From Prunella strophiata (lineage: Eukaryota > Chordata > Aves > Passeriformes > Prunellidae), in assembly GCA_036583965.1 (NCBI GenBank), contig JAZBQD010000001.1, positions 29,360,597 through 29,424,596 on the forward strand: a stretch of 64,000 nucleotides of DNA, in the 5' to 3' direction. Numbering within the stretch: the stretch's first letter is position 1; every line of letters starts with the position of its first letter. A program made the translations under genes and the position numbers. Positions 48,701 to 61,262 of this stretch are shown one piece after another. The notes beneath the pieces were generated by a model. It made no database searches and was not told the DNA's origin. It saw only the letters and a list, made by a program, of their open reading frames with translations.

Positions 48701-51700
48701 CTGGAGTAACTGATGTGCAGCATTTATTAAAGAGATGGATAGACACGTGTACACTCACACACACAGATCTGCTAACATTATGATAGTTGTGGCACTCCCT
48801 GAGGATGTGCCTCTGGAAACCACAGGCAGAAATCCTGTCATCATATTGCTATATAGAAAGGTGCTAATGGCTTCTATAATGGAGCTTTGAATTAAATGCT
48901 ACAGGAAAAGAGTTCAGCATGGAGCAGTGGCATCCAGAGAGTCAGCAGGACTCTCCCACCACTTAACCCCATGTTCCTGTCTTAGACATTTCTGAACTTC
49001 CCACTGCAGCAGCTGCTGAAGGAAGAGTGATTGGGCTATCTTTGCAACCCTGTTTATCCCAAAGGAGCCTTGCAGCAGGGAGTTTCTCAGGTGTAAACTC
49101 AATGGAAACAAGAGGGAAAGTCTGACTAAGCAGCTGGGTTCCACTGAGATTTGTGCCTTGGAAAGAAGTGGTGGAAGGATTGGTGAATAGGATAGAGATA
49201 CCTAAGTTGAGAAATCTACATCTAGAAGTTGTCCCCTCTTCCTAAGGAAGCAGTCCTTATCAGGCACAAAACATATTCCTCTTAGATTTAGAATAATTTT
49301 TCACACTTCATCACAGTGTAAAAGACTTACTCCCTTTCTACTGTAGCAGATGTATATGGCTTTACTGACTCTACAGAGTAATTAAAAAGAAATATAAGAA
49401 GCAGAAACAAAAAATCCCCATCAACTTGATACAAATATTTGTTTGTTTCTTTATTTGGCCATACTGCAAAGCAGTGGCCAAGAGATAGAGCACTCGTGCT
49501 CTTCTCTTACTTTGTCTTCTTCAGAAAAAGTCATGTGTAATATTAGGCTGTAACCATTTTCAGTTACTAATTTCTTCATTCCACCATATCAGGCACTATT
49601 TTGAGGGTGGTCTACATATGGGAGCTTGGACAAGGCAGTCCTTGTGTGGATTTTTCCCACCAACTGTGTAGGGCAAAAGCACTTACAGCAGTAGCATGAT
49701 GAACTGATTGTGAAGCAAGATTGTGAGATGGCAAAATCCTTGGTAATATGGAGAACATATGTATCTAAGACAGATTAATATTGGCATGCCTTACGAGATA
49801 TATTATATAAAATGTGTTTGAAATTTGTCAACATTGCACTGGTCCATTACAGATCAATCTTTTCCTTATCATTGCATTTTAGGCTTTCAACACAATCATG
49901 AAAGAAATAACACAGAGAATACGCATGCCAACAGAAATGAAAGAATGGGAATTGCTCTTGGAAAAGGAAGTGGGTCTTTCTGTAAAGAAGACTGCCTTTT
50001 ATCTCCTCACAGGCCATATGCTGAGGAGGGCAAGCTATTCCCCAGATAAATGTGCAGGAAGGAAAAACAGATAGAAAGATAAAAATGAATCCATTATTAC
50101 TGCTAATTTTTTAGAGAGGAAAGACAGCCTTCCTTATACAGGGTTCCTCTAGTTCTTCAGAAGATACAGATTAGTTTTGGACTTGTTGCACTGCACAAAG
50201 AGAGAGAGAATCAAAATGCCTGTGCTGCCAGTATGGACAATTTCCCAGATGTTTTCTCCCAACCACGAGTAACTTGCAATCAAGACCAGTCACTGTACAC
50301 TTGATTATTATACTTCCTCCTCAGAAAGTACACACTAGTAACTAGTCACCTGCTGGGTACCTCAGTCTCTCCTAACTCAATTCTCTCAAAAGAAAAGGAC
50401 AACTGATAGCCTTATCTGAGGACTGATCCAAAACCTGCTGCATTCTATGTCTGTATTCATGTTAGTGTTTTGGATGAGACAAGGCTTGTCCTCTAGAAAA
50501 AATCCTCTACTTTTCCCCCTTTACTGGGCTTTGGTTTACTCTTGGAGAGCACTGGATTCTGTTTAAATGAAACTAAATGGGAAATGCACTCCAGGAGCAT
50601 CCCTATGCATGCCAGCTCATGGTAGGAGGTGAGTCCATGAAACTAGACTAGAACTCAAGTAATTCCATTCCCAAACACACACCCTGTAGGTGCCAGGTCC
50701 TTAGCAGCCACTCTCTCAAGCTTCACATACACTTCTGTTGTGCTGCCCTCCTTGTGAATAAAGATATGGCTAAAAAAATTCCCTTCTGGACAACTGACAC
50801 ATGCACAGCCTGACAAAATTAAAGAGAAACCTGCACAAACAAAGGGGAAGATTGGGCAGCATTTTAAGTCATGACACAGATTACCAGCTAAATGGGAAAG
50901 TACGTTTTGTTTTTCTGTAATTTGACCTTTCTTCAGGAGCTGCAATTTTACACACAGAAAAGAAAATAAATGCAAAAATTACTGAATTACTTTGGACAGT
51001 AATATTTTTTTTGGTGCTTTCCTGGGAATCTTATAATAAGACTATCCTGATTCCCCAAGGAGGTAAATTTGATATTTCTCCAGTGAGAATCCAGACCCCT
51101 TCTGGATATTAATCCACTTCACAAAGTCATTACGAATAATTTAGCATAAAAGCAGCCTTTTTCCTCACAAGACAAAGCACAGAGACTGAAGCATTTGTAG
51201 AGCAGTGTGAAAAACATACTGTAGCTGCCTTGGCTCCATTTGGATGGAGTATAAACAAAGATTTTGGCTGCAAATCCTGTCAGTCTCTTAGTCTTATTTA
51301 GGACAAATATTCAGGAAAAACAATGATAATATAATTTGGCTTGCCTTTTTTTTTTTTTTTCCACCTTTTTTATTTTCCTAGTGCTAAGTCAGTGCATAAT
51401 TACTGGAAAGAATTTCTGACTGAATTTTAGATGAGCATTTTGATAAAATATAATATTGGAAACAATCTTTATCAAACATTCATGTGTAGTGTGAGAGATA
51501 AAAACAGGAATCCATAATTCATATGGCAGAATGTATTATCCAAGTGTGAATAAGAGGCTGAATTTAAATGAGGGGGTCTGAACAATATTTTCTGTGAGGC
51601 ATCTGCTTTAATCATTTACATTATTCACTAGGTTTTCCAGAACTGTAAATCTTAAATATATATTTGTGTTAGTGAGAATGTGTATGTAAATAGACACATA

Positions 51701-51879
51701 TATGCACACATACACAAAGCATTATACACAGCCACACATTAGCACGTATTCACACAGATACAGAAATGTGTTTGTATACAGAGACACAACAGCTTAGGGC
51801 CTGATTACAAATCATTCTGCATGAATGAGAAGATTCCTATTGACAGTGATGGATTTTGGGATCAGGACCTTGATGCCTT
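42705..51879. other. No gene seen; 9 kb of unique-looking DNA
   Basis: The first 150 bases after the LTR stay GC-rich, then composition falls. A very AT-rich portion lies at about 45240-46620 with several TAATTA-type homeodomain core motifs. A 117-codon minus-strand frame at 44783-45136 overlaps plus-strand frames of similar length and shows no family. Alternating purine/pyrimidine, CA/TG-rich sequence occurs at about 51650-51780. No known repeat was recognised. Confidence 0.4.
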
Positions 51880-52330
51880 GGTTTCTCACCTCACCTTGAG
51901 TTTACAGTGATACAAATCAGATTAAGGTTAAAGGAAAGATAAGCTTTTATTTACCTTAAATAATAGAAACATTTACTTATTTGACACATATTACAAGAAA
52001 GACAAAAACCCACAGAAAAGCCCTACCCTGAGATCAAATCCTTGAGACCTTTCTGTCAAATATTACATCCAACTGACCTCCTCACCCAAGTTTTCAGCAC
52101 TGGCTCTCTGTACTTGGGGGTGCAACGACAAGAAGACCTTGAGTAACTGCAGGGCTTGATCAAAGGGGACCCACCCAGCCCCGAGGCTTCCTTTACCTCT
52201 CTGACCCACCTTAACTCAGGTGGAAGGAATATTAATCCTCCTCCCAGTGGTTGTCTCTGCTTAGTTTGACACTTACAAGTTAATTCTTTCCAAGGTAGCA
52301 AAAGGAGTCACCTAATACCCACTGGGTGCT
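51880..52330 (-). other. Unclassified segment with minus-strand poly(A) signal
   Basis: The segment is more GC-rich than its surroundings and has an AATAAA on the minus strand (TTTATT on the plus strand near 51947) close to one end. The layout, a GC-richer body followed by AATAAA and a short T/C-rich end, would fit either an old LTR or the 3' end of a transcript on the minus strand. I do not recognise the family, and an 81-codon frame (52301-52056) shows no domain. Confidence 0.25.
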
Positions 52331-52420
52331 TCACTAAGCCCTAGACAGATTTTTGGACCTTTGTGATTAACCAGGCCCTCTTCTCATTGTGCTTTCAAAT
52401 CCCAGAGGGGCTTTTTAGTG

Positions 52421-52522
52421 TTTGTTTTGTTGTTGTTGGTTTGTTTGTTTGTTTTGGTTTGGGTTTTTGTTTTGGTTTGGTTTTTTGTTAGTTTTGGTTT
52501 GGTTTGCTTGTTTGTTTTGTTT
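52421..52522 (+). repeat. T/G-rich low-complexity tract
   Basis: The plus strand is almost purely T and G in irregular TTTG, TTTGG and TTTTGG units for about 100 bases. It is not telomeric (no TTAGGG array). Slippage expansion is the simple explanation. Confidence 0.85.
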
Positions 52523-53165
52523 ACAACATAATAATGCCTAGATTTCACATAAACTTATCTACTTGCTAGTAATACTTAATGCCTTCATGCAGGTATGCTT
52601 TATGTATGTAGCAGCTACTGGCTCAGTTTTCCCTTGTGTGAAGGACAAGTGACACTGATAATGATTTTGAGAGCCTGCTGCTCCCCACCCCTCTTCTGGA
52701 GGGACACCAAGATAGTCTGTCTTTTCCCAGTTGTGGTTACTGTGTACAGTTCAGCCCTCTTACTGAGAATTCCTTTTCAGAGACTTCCTTAGGACAGTGT
52801 AGAGCCAAAGGAAGATTCAGGATGGCAAATAACAAAAGACAAAGACCAGCAGTAACCCAGACTCAGAGGCTGATGCTCACATATTCATTCTGACATTATA
52901 TCCCACATAAGGAGGCTCTGCTGTGCCAGCTTCTGTGTAACTATGTCATCTGCATAACTAATCCTTTTATTTCCATGTCCCAGTTTAGTGCCTGGTAAAA
53001 GCAATGTCACAAAGCAGTAGCTGTCACTTTGTTTCAAGAGAAGGGCAGAGGACTAGAAATGGCTGAGTTCTACAGCACCTCTTCTGACAGGGCACAGGGA
53101 TTGACTTTTTAAAGAAATCTGTCTCTGTTCCTTCCATTACTGTTCATTTGTCACAAACAACCCAC
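52523..53165. other. No gene seen
   Basis: Unique-looking DNA between two simple repeats. Nothing was recognised. Confidence 0.4.
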
Positions 53166-53193
53166 TTTTTTTTTTTTTTTTTTTTTTTTTTTT
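53166..53193 (+). repeat. Poly(T) tract, 28 bases
   Basis: An uninterrupted T run with no retrocopy evident on either side. Confidence 0.95.
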
Positions 53194-56100
53194 CCATTGG
53201 AACTCTGTGTGCCTTTCACTTCTCACTCCCTTCTATTTAATAATGTGTTTCTTGATTCTAGCAGATCTGTTTGTCAGGTCAGGAACAGCTGGTATTGTTG
53301 CACAGGAGGTTGTCTTACTCTGGCATCTATGTGCTTTCTTCAATAATTGTTGCTTTCTTGGAGGGTAACAGTGAGCAAATGATAGACGAAAAACACTCAA
53401 ACACTCAAATCTTTCTTAATGCAGCATTCACTGAGTTATATAGGGCATATTAAAAAAAAACCCACATTTTTTAATTATGTACAACAGACAAGTCGATGAA
53501 GAATCGTGCATGAGATCCAGGCACTCTGAAGACCAATGAAAAGGAATTTCACCTCTTTTTATGAAGCTGAGACCGAGTGATTAAAATGATTGTGTCCTAT
53601 CATTTTAATTCTCTTTCCTCTAAGCTTTATTTAATGGTGCCCTTGTCCTCTGCTTAACCAAAATGATGAATTAATCCAGTTTCTCCCCTGTGGGGCAGAA
53701 GAAAAGCAATATTCACACGTCCCATTCTGCCTATTCTTCATTCACAAGGCACATTACATTTACCCATTTTTTCCCCTCCTTGATTGTTTTATATTGTTAT
53801 CCTGAGTAATAGACACAGATCATAGAATTTGTGACTGTGAGACATTCTGATAAGACAAGAAATCAGATGCAGTGCAAAACTGTGCAATGTAATTTGGAAC
53901 AAAGCACTGCTGAGAGGACGGGCAAGAGGGACAGACACGTATTTCTAGATGATGAAAAGGGGCTGGCTTGCCCAGGGTGTGTACTCTTGAAGCAGTTACA
54001 CAGCCCTAACAGCTCTGTGACCTTTAGCTGCTCACTTGGGAGTTCTGACACTGCCCTAGAAGTGAGTTAGGAACCCAGGCTCTGGCTGTGCCCCAGCCAA
54101 CCCCTGAGAGCAGTTGTGAGGGTATCCTCAAAGCCAAATGCTCTAACCATACCTAGCACTTCAGGGTTCTTGTGTTTCCTGGCTGAAGTTCAGGAAGGGT
54201 AACCCAGGGCCTCTGAACAATGCTCCAGGGCTTGGATGAACCATTATCCCAAAGTGTCCCTGGTGAAGGTTGCCTGAATCTACCAGTTTGTGTCCCACAG
54301 GACATTGTGGCATAACCCTCAACACCAGGCCTCACAAAAAGTCCAGCCACTCCAAAGCACACCTGGTGCTTTGAAAGTCTTCTCAATGGCTCCATGGCAC
54401 AGGCAGAACAAGTATCCTTTTCACACAGCTGATCCTCACGTCAGCATCTAGATCCACTGTCAGCTCCCTGTCCAAGGGACAGGAGACAGTTTGGAGGTGG
54501 CAGGTGGTGGAGGTACTGCTCTCCAACACCCTGCATTACTCCTAAGAAGGTATTTCAAAAGGCTTTTCTGAAGCAGCACTTTCATTCACAGATTAACTTG
54601 GTTTAGAGTCTTAGATGAAAAGAAGTTTTGTATCAGAGTTATAAACAGAGTAAAATTGAAAATAAGTCTATGACCAGTCACTCCTACTTAGATTTGGATA
54701 CATTTCTGCCTCAGGAATGAGCAACCACTGTAAATACTTGGAATTTGCTGTAGAGTTTATACTTTATCCCAAAAGAGAAAGGCAGGGATCCAGTATTTTC
54801 ACCCTAATATTTTCAGGGAAGAAAAATCTGCTTACAGATGTGGCTGTGGGTCTTCTCCAGCCAAAGAATGGCCACCAGCCCAAAGCAAGTTTTTGATGGC
54901 CTGGCCCATGCACAGTTCAGGCAGTCTCTGTGGTACATCTGTGTCTGCTGAGGCTGATCACAAACCTCACTCCAGTAAGAGCTGCTATTCACTTACTATC
55001 CAGTAAGTGCTGTGTACCTGGCCAATGGGCCCCTTCCCCAGTGATTCTCTGCTCCATCTAATGACCATGACTCCAGTGGATGGAAATAGGTCACCTCAGA
55101 AGATGCCAACCATTCTTGAGTCTGAGTGACAGCTGGCTGCTCTAAGCTGGAATCTTGATTAAGACTCCTTTGATGTATCTTCTCTGAGTAATATTTCCCT
55201 AGTGGAAAGCTCCTTCCATCTTCTTGGATAAACCTTAGTGACAAATAAGGAGTAATGCAGGATGTCAGTGAATTTTCTGGGTTATTCTGCCCACAAAAAG
55301 GGGAAGATTAGAAGTGGGGTTATGCATTGAACCAAATCTTTGTTACAGGAATTTGGGTAGGGTAAGAGACCTCTGTATTTGGGTCCAAACTGCAGGATCA
55401 TCCATTATCCAGGCTCTTGGCACAGGGCAAAATATTTTCACTTGATGAAGCTTTGTCATGGTAATTGATTACTATATTGTCACATCTTTTCATTTAATCA
55501 CATCTTTTCAGACACTGCCAGGGTCTGGGTTGACTGCAGCAGGGTCATGGAAGTTATCATTCAGGGAGAGAATAGATTGTGACAGTAGCACAGGGCACCC
55601 ATATGTTCCTGAAAAACATATTTTGAGTGCCCTTTTCAGGAGGCCCAAACAGTGCAGAAAATGAAGGCTAGAAGTGGGCAGGGACCTTTAGATGGCACAG
55701 AGCATGTATTGGGCAGATCAGTGGGGTAAAGGCAAATACCAGAAGGGCCTTGCACAGGGAGCTTAAAGAACAGCCTCTGAATGGTTTGAAGGTTTGTCTA
55801 ACCGTGTGATATGTAGATGTGATTCATTTTGGGTAGGTAGGTGTCCTAAAAGTCTGAAGTGTGAATTTGCAATGTGCAGCTCAGGCAATACCACTGGCAG
55901 AGAACCCCTTCCAGTGTCAGCAAAACCATTAGCACTAAATGATGACCCAAAAACTTGAGATAGCCAGCAGACCTCTTTCACTGACATGTCACTTTTACCT
56001 TGGAGATGAGAGGTTGTTTGAGGCCAGTAAGAAAATCTCCTTTTATGCATCAAGGCTCAGTAGGCATCATCAAAATAAAGAAAGTGAACAATGCCTTCAC

Positions 56101-59100
56101 AGGTTGACCAACAAAACAAAGGAGATGCCCTTAAATGTAATTCCCAGCCTTAACAGTAGCACCTTAAAAGGAAGCAATTTTAATGTTTAGAGCAATTGAA
56201 AAATGACCCAGAACAACTAAATCCATAGCAGCAAAGATTAAAGAAAGTGCATACCACCCTTTTTGTATGGTCAATTTCTCCTTAAGGAAGATAAGTCAAG
56301 CCTATGTATACATTCATGAAAGAGCAAATTTAGATGAAATATTGAGCTGCAACTTGAACAAGAGCAATGTTAAAAGGTAGTTTTCTAATAAAGATTCCAT
56401 CCACATAAATAATGGCTTACTGCAGCCTAATAAACCTACCCCTCCTACATAATTATGTAGGAAGTGTAATACTGTGTTGCCCTGGTCCAACAGTCTCCTC
56501 CCCGTCACACACTCACACACAAATTCCATTTGTAATTAACAGGAAAATTCTCTGTATTAGTTTTCTTTGCACTTTATAGAATAACAGAGAGATTAATTAA
56601 GAGGTCTGTATTTCTATTTCAAGGTTCAAGCTGCTTTCATTGAGCACATTGTGCTTTCAAAATCTGTAGTGTCAGCAGAATTCCTTACTTCAAAACACAG
56701 ACATTTCTCTTCCTTAAGTTTTACTTTTATATATGCATTAAATGATTGTGAGTAGTTAGCAGGCCCAAATCACACTGTCACCTGTTATGTATGTAAGCTG
56801 TGCTGGAGATGTGTGCAACACAAACATAGAAAAGAAAGTTTTCAATGATGCTCATGACTTACTGCTGTCTTTGAATATCACCTTTCATTAGCAAACCAGC
56901 CAAATGAATAGAGAAATACTGTTTTCCCTCTAATTATTATCTTCTGTGACATGTTTTTTCTACTTTTTCTTTATTTTCCAGTGGGTGAACCATTCTATTG
57001 AGAGGACTATTTATGTAGCTGTTAATCCTAAAAAATATTTACTTTTGTGACTAATTTCTCTACAGCAGTACTGCCTCTAGGTGTGAGAGTTAGTTTGGAC
57101 AACAAAGGCTGTGATATAAACCACTCAGTCCTGTTCAGCAGAAATCTTTGAGTTTTGTTCACCAAGTTTACATCTCTCCTTAAAGATGAAGAGAGATTTA
57201 AATGAAGAGGAGTCTTGGTGTCTGCAAATGAATATACAAAAATCAGGAAACAGCAAAACTGCACTCTCTTCCACTTGTGCCCAGAAAAACATTTCTCTGC
57301 TGTTGTGCCATAACTCTAGCTCTGTGAAACTGGGAAGGGATTTCTCTGGAATGGGAGAAATGTTATCTCATGACAGAACTGCATGGAGATCTGGGGCCTG
57401 ACTTCTGCTTGTTTAGCTCCTAAGCAGCTGAGTATTTTCAGTAACTCCCATGGAGATCTGCAGGCATCAAGAACACTCACTCACTAATAAGGCACTGCCA
57501 ATCAGGCATTAAGGAGCAATGCTTTTCTGTGGACCCTTGTAACCAAGAATTTAAGCTCAAGGTCAGAGTTAAAACGAAGAAAGGAAGGGAACAATTTTCC
57601 TGCAAGGCAGGGGCCAAGGAGTTGCACTTTGAAGCTGCAGTAATTCTTCTATGAAGACTTTATTGTTGGCACCATCAACACACAGAGTTCTTGTGAGTGA
57701 GAAAAACACTATCATTAAAACAAGAGGAGTTCCAGAGGCAACTGATCATTCTGGGATGCACTTGCAAGGGCACTCTTTTTGTCCATCAGGGTTAGCTAGG
57801 GCTTACTTTATATGATCCTGCATAATGTTTAATATATAGTTACCACATAGAAAAAGACTAAGCAGCAAATAATAACTAACAGACCTAGATCCAACCATTT
57901 ACTTTCTAAGATGTTACTAAAAATGAGAAATAAGGTACGTTTATATTTTTAAAATTGATTGTAATTAAAAAAGTGAGGTGTAATAAATTCAATATAAACT
58001 GTGAAGACAGTTGCAGCTGATCTGCAGCATATAAAAACATCTGGGACCAGACACTGAGATGACTTCAGTACATACTCCCTTTCATTTCATGGCCATGAAT
58101 AGCATTGCTTAAAGACTAAGAAAAGGAATGGGATTGACATGTATTAGCAAATATGTTCTAAATATGTTTTAAAGGCCTCAGGCAACTGAAATATCATGAA
58201 ATATTCACTGACTGCTCCACATTAGTGAATGTACTGGAATACACTGATTAGCAGATCATAACACCATTGTTTTAAACAAAGCCTGGATGGTAAAGACAAC
58301 CCAAAAGCCTAGCTCTTATTCAGAAAATACAGTGGATGCAATTTCCCAATAATTTGGAATGCAGCTAAAAAGTTTTGAGCATTTTTAAAGTTCTGTACAC
58401 CAGAAAATTAAAAGACAAGGACTAAATCAAAGCAAATATAAGAATCACAGAAACAAGGCATTGTAGAAGAGAAGTCTTGCCTCTGTGCCAGCAGCAGTCT
58501 CAGCACTGACAGGTTCCTCTCTTGCTCAGCCCCTGGGCTGCATCACCACTGTCAGTCTCAGGCAGACTTGAGCATTCATGGGTGATACATTTCAATCAGA
58601 CAATACAACCCAGAGAGGAGAATAGCAAAATAATATAATCAAGCTAGAAATATAATTTTTTTTTTGAAGGATGGATAGTTTTTTGTGTGAAATAAGACCT
58701 TTTTTTTTTTCTTTTCCTGGAATATTTGTTGAAATAATTTGCAATGCTAACTAATTTTTGAAACAAAAAAAAATTGTAGCATTTTTATCTGATATGCATT
58801 GGAAAATCTTGATTATTCTATCAAGAAGTATTCTGTTTGAAGCTTACTTGCACTGCCTGAGAAAGATCCCAATGAGATAATGTTCTGCAGGCCTTTTTCC
58901 AATTTCCAGTTGTCTTCTCAAAAATCAGAGAGCCACTTGGCAGTGCTTGCCCTCATTATTGAGAGAGTGAGTTGAAAAGCATTGTCATGAAAATATTCTT
59001 TTTAAAAATTTGGAATAAATATTCCCATTGTTCATGTTGATTGACTTTAGATAAACATATTGAGATAAGACTGTATGCCTACACCAAAGAACTGAAACAA

Positions 59101-60924
59101 CATATATAATTTACAGACAATTATTCATGATAATTTAATTAGCTCTTTGTTTCCCCTTGATTCACCACTGAACTGTAAGACATTTTGTCATGAATCTGCA
59201 GAGAATGAAAAAAATCAGAAATGTAGTGAAGCATGTATTTCAGAAAGTAATGAAAATTTTACACTTTCTAAGTAGTCTTTAACAGCCTGTCATCCAAGGG
59301 AAAATCCCCACGGGTCTTCTAATCCCAAACAATATTTTTGGAAAATCCTGTCATCTCTTCCTACTACAGCCTTCTATAATTGAGACTGAGAACAGGATTC
59401 AGTTAATCTTTGGGTCCACCTAAGTATTTATCACCCTTCAAGTCTGCCTTTCAAGGTGTCTATGTAAAGCTCAGTGTTTTTTGAAGAGTAGACTGCTAAA
59501 TCATGCTGTGCTGAAGATTTCTTTATGCAAACAAGATCTGTCTTAAAAATTGAAAAAAAAAAACAAAAAAAACCAAAAAAAAAAAAACAACCCAGAAACC
59601 AGAACTATTTATTCCAAGCAAGGGAAACTCCATCTGCCTTTAATCAGTACATGGACAACAAAGAGACAGTGCAGATTTTCAGACATATGCTTTTGCACAG
59701 ATGTGCAAGCCAGAGATTGTGGGTGTGCAAGACACAGGCTAATACATATCCCTGTGCAGAAGGGATTTATCCCCATGCCCCCCATAAATGACAGCACACA
59801 TGCAGAATTGCTCTTCCTCACCAGTTTGTGTCCACAGGTTTACATAGCCATTAGAATTTTTTGTTAAAGTCAGAGTTATTCTGGGATATCTCATAAAACA
59901 AACAAACAAACAAAAATAGAAAATAGTTTCATGTTCTTTTTTCAGGATGACTAAGGGAAAAAAGGATCTTTTAAAAAGCCATTGACAGTGACAATAGTTA
60001 TGAGGTTAACCTCTACTAACATGACCTCAATCTGAGAAACTTTTTTATCACCATCTCAGATAGTAGAAAACAAAAATCATTATACATCAGGTAGTTGCTC
60101 AGAAGTCTAAGAGGGCATGAATGCAGTACCTCAATCTATTTCTCAGTGGATAAATATGGATTTACAGTATGCAAATGCTTCTCATGCTGTCAAAAGTCAC
60201 TAAATTAGCTGTGATCAAGGGCTGAATAGGAATCATAGAGGATATTAATCTTTTTTCCTCATCTAAAAAGCCACTCTCTACAGAATAGGGCAGAACTTAA
60301 AGGATGATGGTGGCTTTTTCATATGTTCATAAGAGTTCAATAAAACATGGGCCTGCACCTAAGGCTGCTGTGTCTGGCATCTTTCCCACAGCTGCTTTTG
60401 TACTTCAGTAAAACTTTGTAAATTTATGTGGCTTAGACCATATCTGGTTGGAGCTCACATTTAACCAAACCTTGTTCCTGTAACAGATTTAGTGTAAGAG
60501 AAGGAAACTTTTTGTTTCCTGCAGCAGTGTCATCACTCAGACTTGCCAGGCCCACACTCCCTGTTCATCATCACCTGGTGGGGTAATGAATATCAGCCAT
60601 GAAACCTCCTGCAGTGATATCCCTGCTCCTTCTTCCTTTCCCTCAGCCCTCATGAACTCTGTTTCCTTCAGGAGCCTGCCTGGTTTGCTTCTGTGGCTCT
60701 AGAATAATTTAGTTACACTTACCAACCTGTAACAGTAAGAATGCTGTTCTGCAGAATTCCACAAAATTAATTTATTTTTAAACCATGTGTTTTAATTGTT
60801 ATCAGCACCTTTTTTAATGGGGAGTGTGGACAAGAGAGCAGTGGTCTTAAAATATTTTCCTTTATACTTATTTTAAAACTTTGGTGTTACAGGAGGTAGG
60901 AAAACGACATCATTTGTTGTTTTG
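53194..60924. other. No gene seen; 7.7 kb of unique-looking DNA
   Basis: Mostly AT-rich. An imperfect hairpin lies at 54456-54490. A short direct repeat TCACATCTTTTCA occurs at 55480 and 55498. An A-rich tract is at about 59551-59588 and (AAAC)n-like sequence at about 59897-59914. Minus-strand frames near 54153-54395 and 55763-56053 lack recognisable domains. No CR1, LTR or exon was found. Confidence 0.4.
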
Positions 60925-60938
60925 TTTTTTTTTTTTTT

Positions 60939-60969
<31 letters not shown>
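60925..60969 (+). repeat. Interrupted poly(T) tract, 45 bases
   Basis: A T run broken by a single G near 60939, then about 30 uninterrupted T. It is preceded by TTGTTGTTTTG, which suggests growth from a T/G-rich seed. Confidence 0.95.
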
Positions 60970-61199
60970 CTGAGAGGAATGGGAAAGGGAACAGATCACT
61001 CAGTTTACTTCTGCTGTATCCTTGGGGACTGTGCCTAGTATATCTGCACAATGCTCAATTAACATATTTCATGTTTTAGGAGGCAGAAAGTTCCACCTCA
61101 TGGGATGCATGGCCCTAATAAGCCCAGTGAGATGTGGCCAGACTTGTCACGTTAGTGGGCTTTCAGAAAACACTGCTAAATTTGTTGCTTTTTTTCCCT
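60970..61199. other. No gene seen
   Basis: A short unique-looking stretch between the poly(T) tract and a possible SINE relic. Confidence 0.4.
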
Positions 61200-61262
61200 G
61201 TAAACCTGATTCAAACTCAGGTCTCAAGCTGAGAGGCTGGTGAATTAACCTAATGTGCCCAC
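61200..61262 (-). mobile_element. Possible tRNA-derived SINE relic, minus strand
   Basis: On the minus strand the order is AGGTTAATTCACCAGCC (A-box-like region), TCTCAGCTTGAGA (anticodon-arm-like hairpin) and GAGTTTGAATC (B-box-like), followed by AGG. This tRNA-like order suggests a decayed tRNA-derived SINE, but the parent tRNA is unclear and no tail is recognised. A chance resemblance is possible. Confidence 0.3.

Noticed and set aside
51650..51780. CA/TG and TA-rich stretch as a microsatellite or Z-DNA element
   Set aside because: The alternation is too irregular and interrupted to call a microsatellite array.
52421..52522. Interstitial telomeric sequence
   Set aside because: The units are TTTG/TTTGG types and there is no TTAGGG array.
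54153..54395. 80-codon minus-strand frame in a more GC-balanced region as an ERV remnant
   Set aside because: I could not match it to any retroviral protein region, and no LTR lies nearby.
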